DNA of 6,686 bases from JBFLVQ01 sp040758525. Its GTDB lineage: Bacteria; Acidobacteriota; Blastocatellia; Chloracidobacteriales; JADJPF01. The notes beneath the pieces were generated by a model that saw only the letters and a list, made by a program, of their open reading frames with translations, searched no databases and was not told where the DNA came from. Both the position numbers and the translations under genes were made by a program. The DNA is taken from positions 1 through 6,686 of the forward strand of contig JBFLVQ010000533.1 in the NCBI GenBank assembly GCA_040758525.1, in the 5' to 3' direction. Of this stretch, positions 6,487 through 6,686 are shown piece by piece. Each line of letters opens with the position of its first letter. Position 1 is the first letter of the stretch.

Positions 6487-6686
6487 ATGTTTGATTTCTT
6501 TTTGTTAGAGAGAAAGCTGCGGCGTGTATCACAACGCCTCACGCAATTGGATTTGCAGCGACCCGATCCAGAGGATAACCTCCTTAATAATGAAGATATG
6601 GAGCGCTACCTCGCGAATAAGACAAGAACCGGACAGCTATTCCTAAACTACTATTCCCGGCAAGGGCTTAGCGATGCGCTGGAGCG
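6487..6686 (+). CDS. Unrecognised protein, 3' end missing
   Basis: The first 66 codons are visible and remain open at the window edge. I do not recognise the family. The N-terminus (MFDFFLLERKLRRVSQRL) is hydrophobic then strongly basic and could form an amphipathic helix; it is too short and charged for an ordinary signal peptide, so a cytoplasmic protein is likelier. Residues 26-50 are acidic and polar, followed by GQLFLNYYSRQG. Codon use looks like the neighbours and the ribosome site is strong, so this is probably a real gene. It is transcribed away from the amidase and may be controlled through the palindrome at 6331-6347. No function can be given from this fragment. Confidence 0.7.
   Translation, partial: MFDFFLLERKLRRVSQRLTQLDLQRPDPEDNLLNNEDMERYLANKTRTGQLFLNYYSRQGLSDALE

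Overview
The window carries three substantial genes, one further gene cut by the right edge, and two informative intergenic gaps. It looks like a Gram-negative-type, free-living heterotroph that exports hydrolases. The pairing of a secreted M14 metallopeptidase with a secreted S9D (glutamyl-endopeptidase-like) peptidase would suit Acidobacteriota of the Blastocatellia type. A golvesin-tailed cell-wall amidase is also common in Chloroflexota and Myxococcota. The taxon is an inference at low confidence, because there is no rRNA or other phylogenetic marker. Base composition looks moderate and fairly even (not counted), and there is no obvious mobile element, CRISPR array, tRNA or rRNA.

Layout. 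Positions 1-1566 (+) hold the C-terminal part of an M14 zinc carboxypeptidase-like protein whose start lies left of the window. It converges on a minus-strand S9D serine peptidase (1613-4096), and a 15-bp perfect stem-loop sits between the two stop codons. Upstream of the S9D gene is a 213-base gap with two stem-loops that most likely end the next minus-strand gene. That gene (4310-5971) encodes a 553-residue exported or membrane-anchored cell-wall hydrolase: an N-terminal helix, a lysozyme-like domain, an Amidase_2 domain and a golvesin C-terminal-like domain. Its start is placed at 5971, where a strong Shine-Dalgarno sequence decides it, rather than at the longer open frame reaching 6073.

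A 515-base divergent gap (5972-6486) contains a perfect 17-base palindrome, a possible eight-codon leader ORF, and then an unrecognised gene starting at 6487 and running off the right end.

How they fit together. All three recognisable products act outside the cytoplasm: two degrade peptides or proteins and one cuts peptidoglycan. The amidase and S9D gene share a strand, but the two hairpins between them argue for separate transcripts. The shared theme is extracellular or periplasmic hydrolysis, not an obvious single pathway. I see no strong candidate for a wholly new system. The items most worth checking are the modular amidase, the tandem hairpins, the palindrome, and the leader ORF before the unknown gene.
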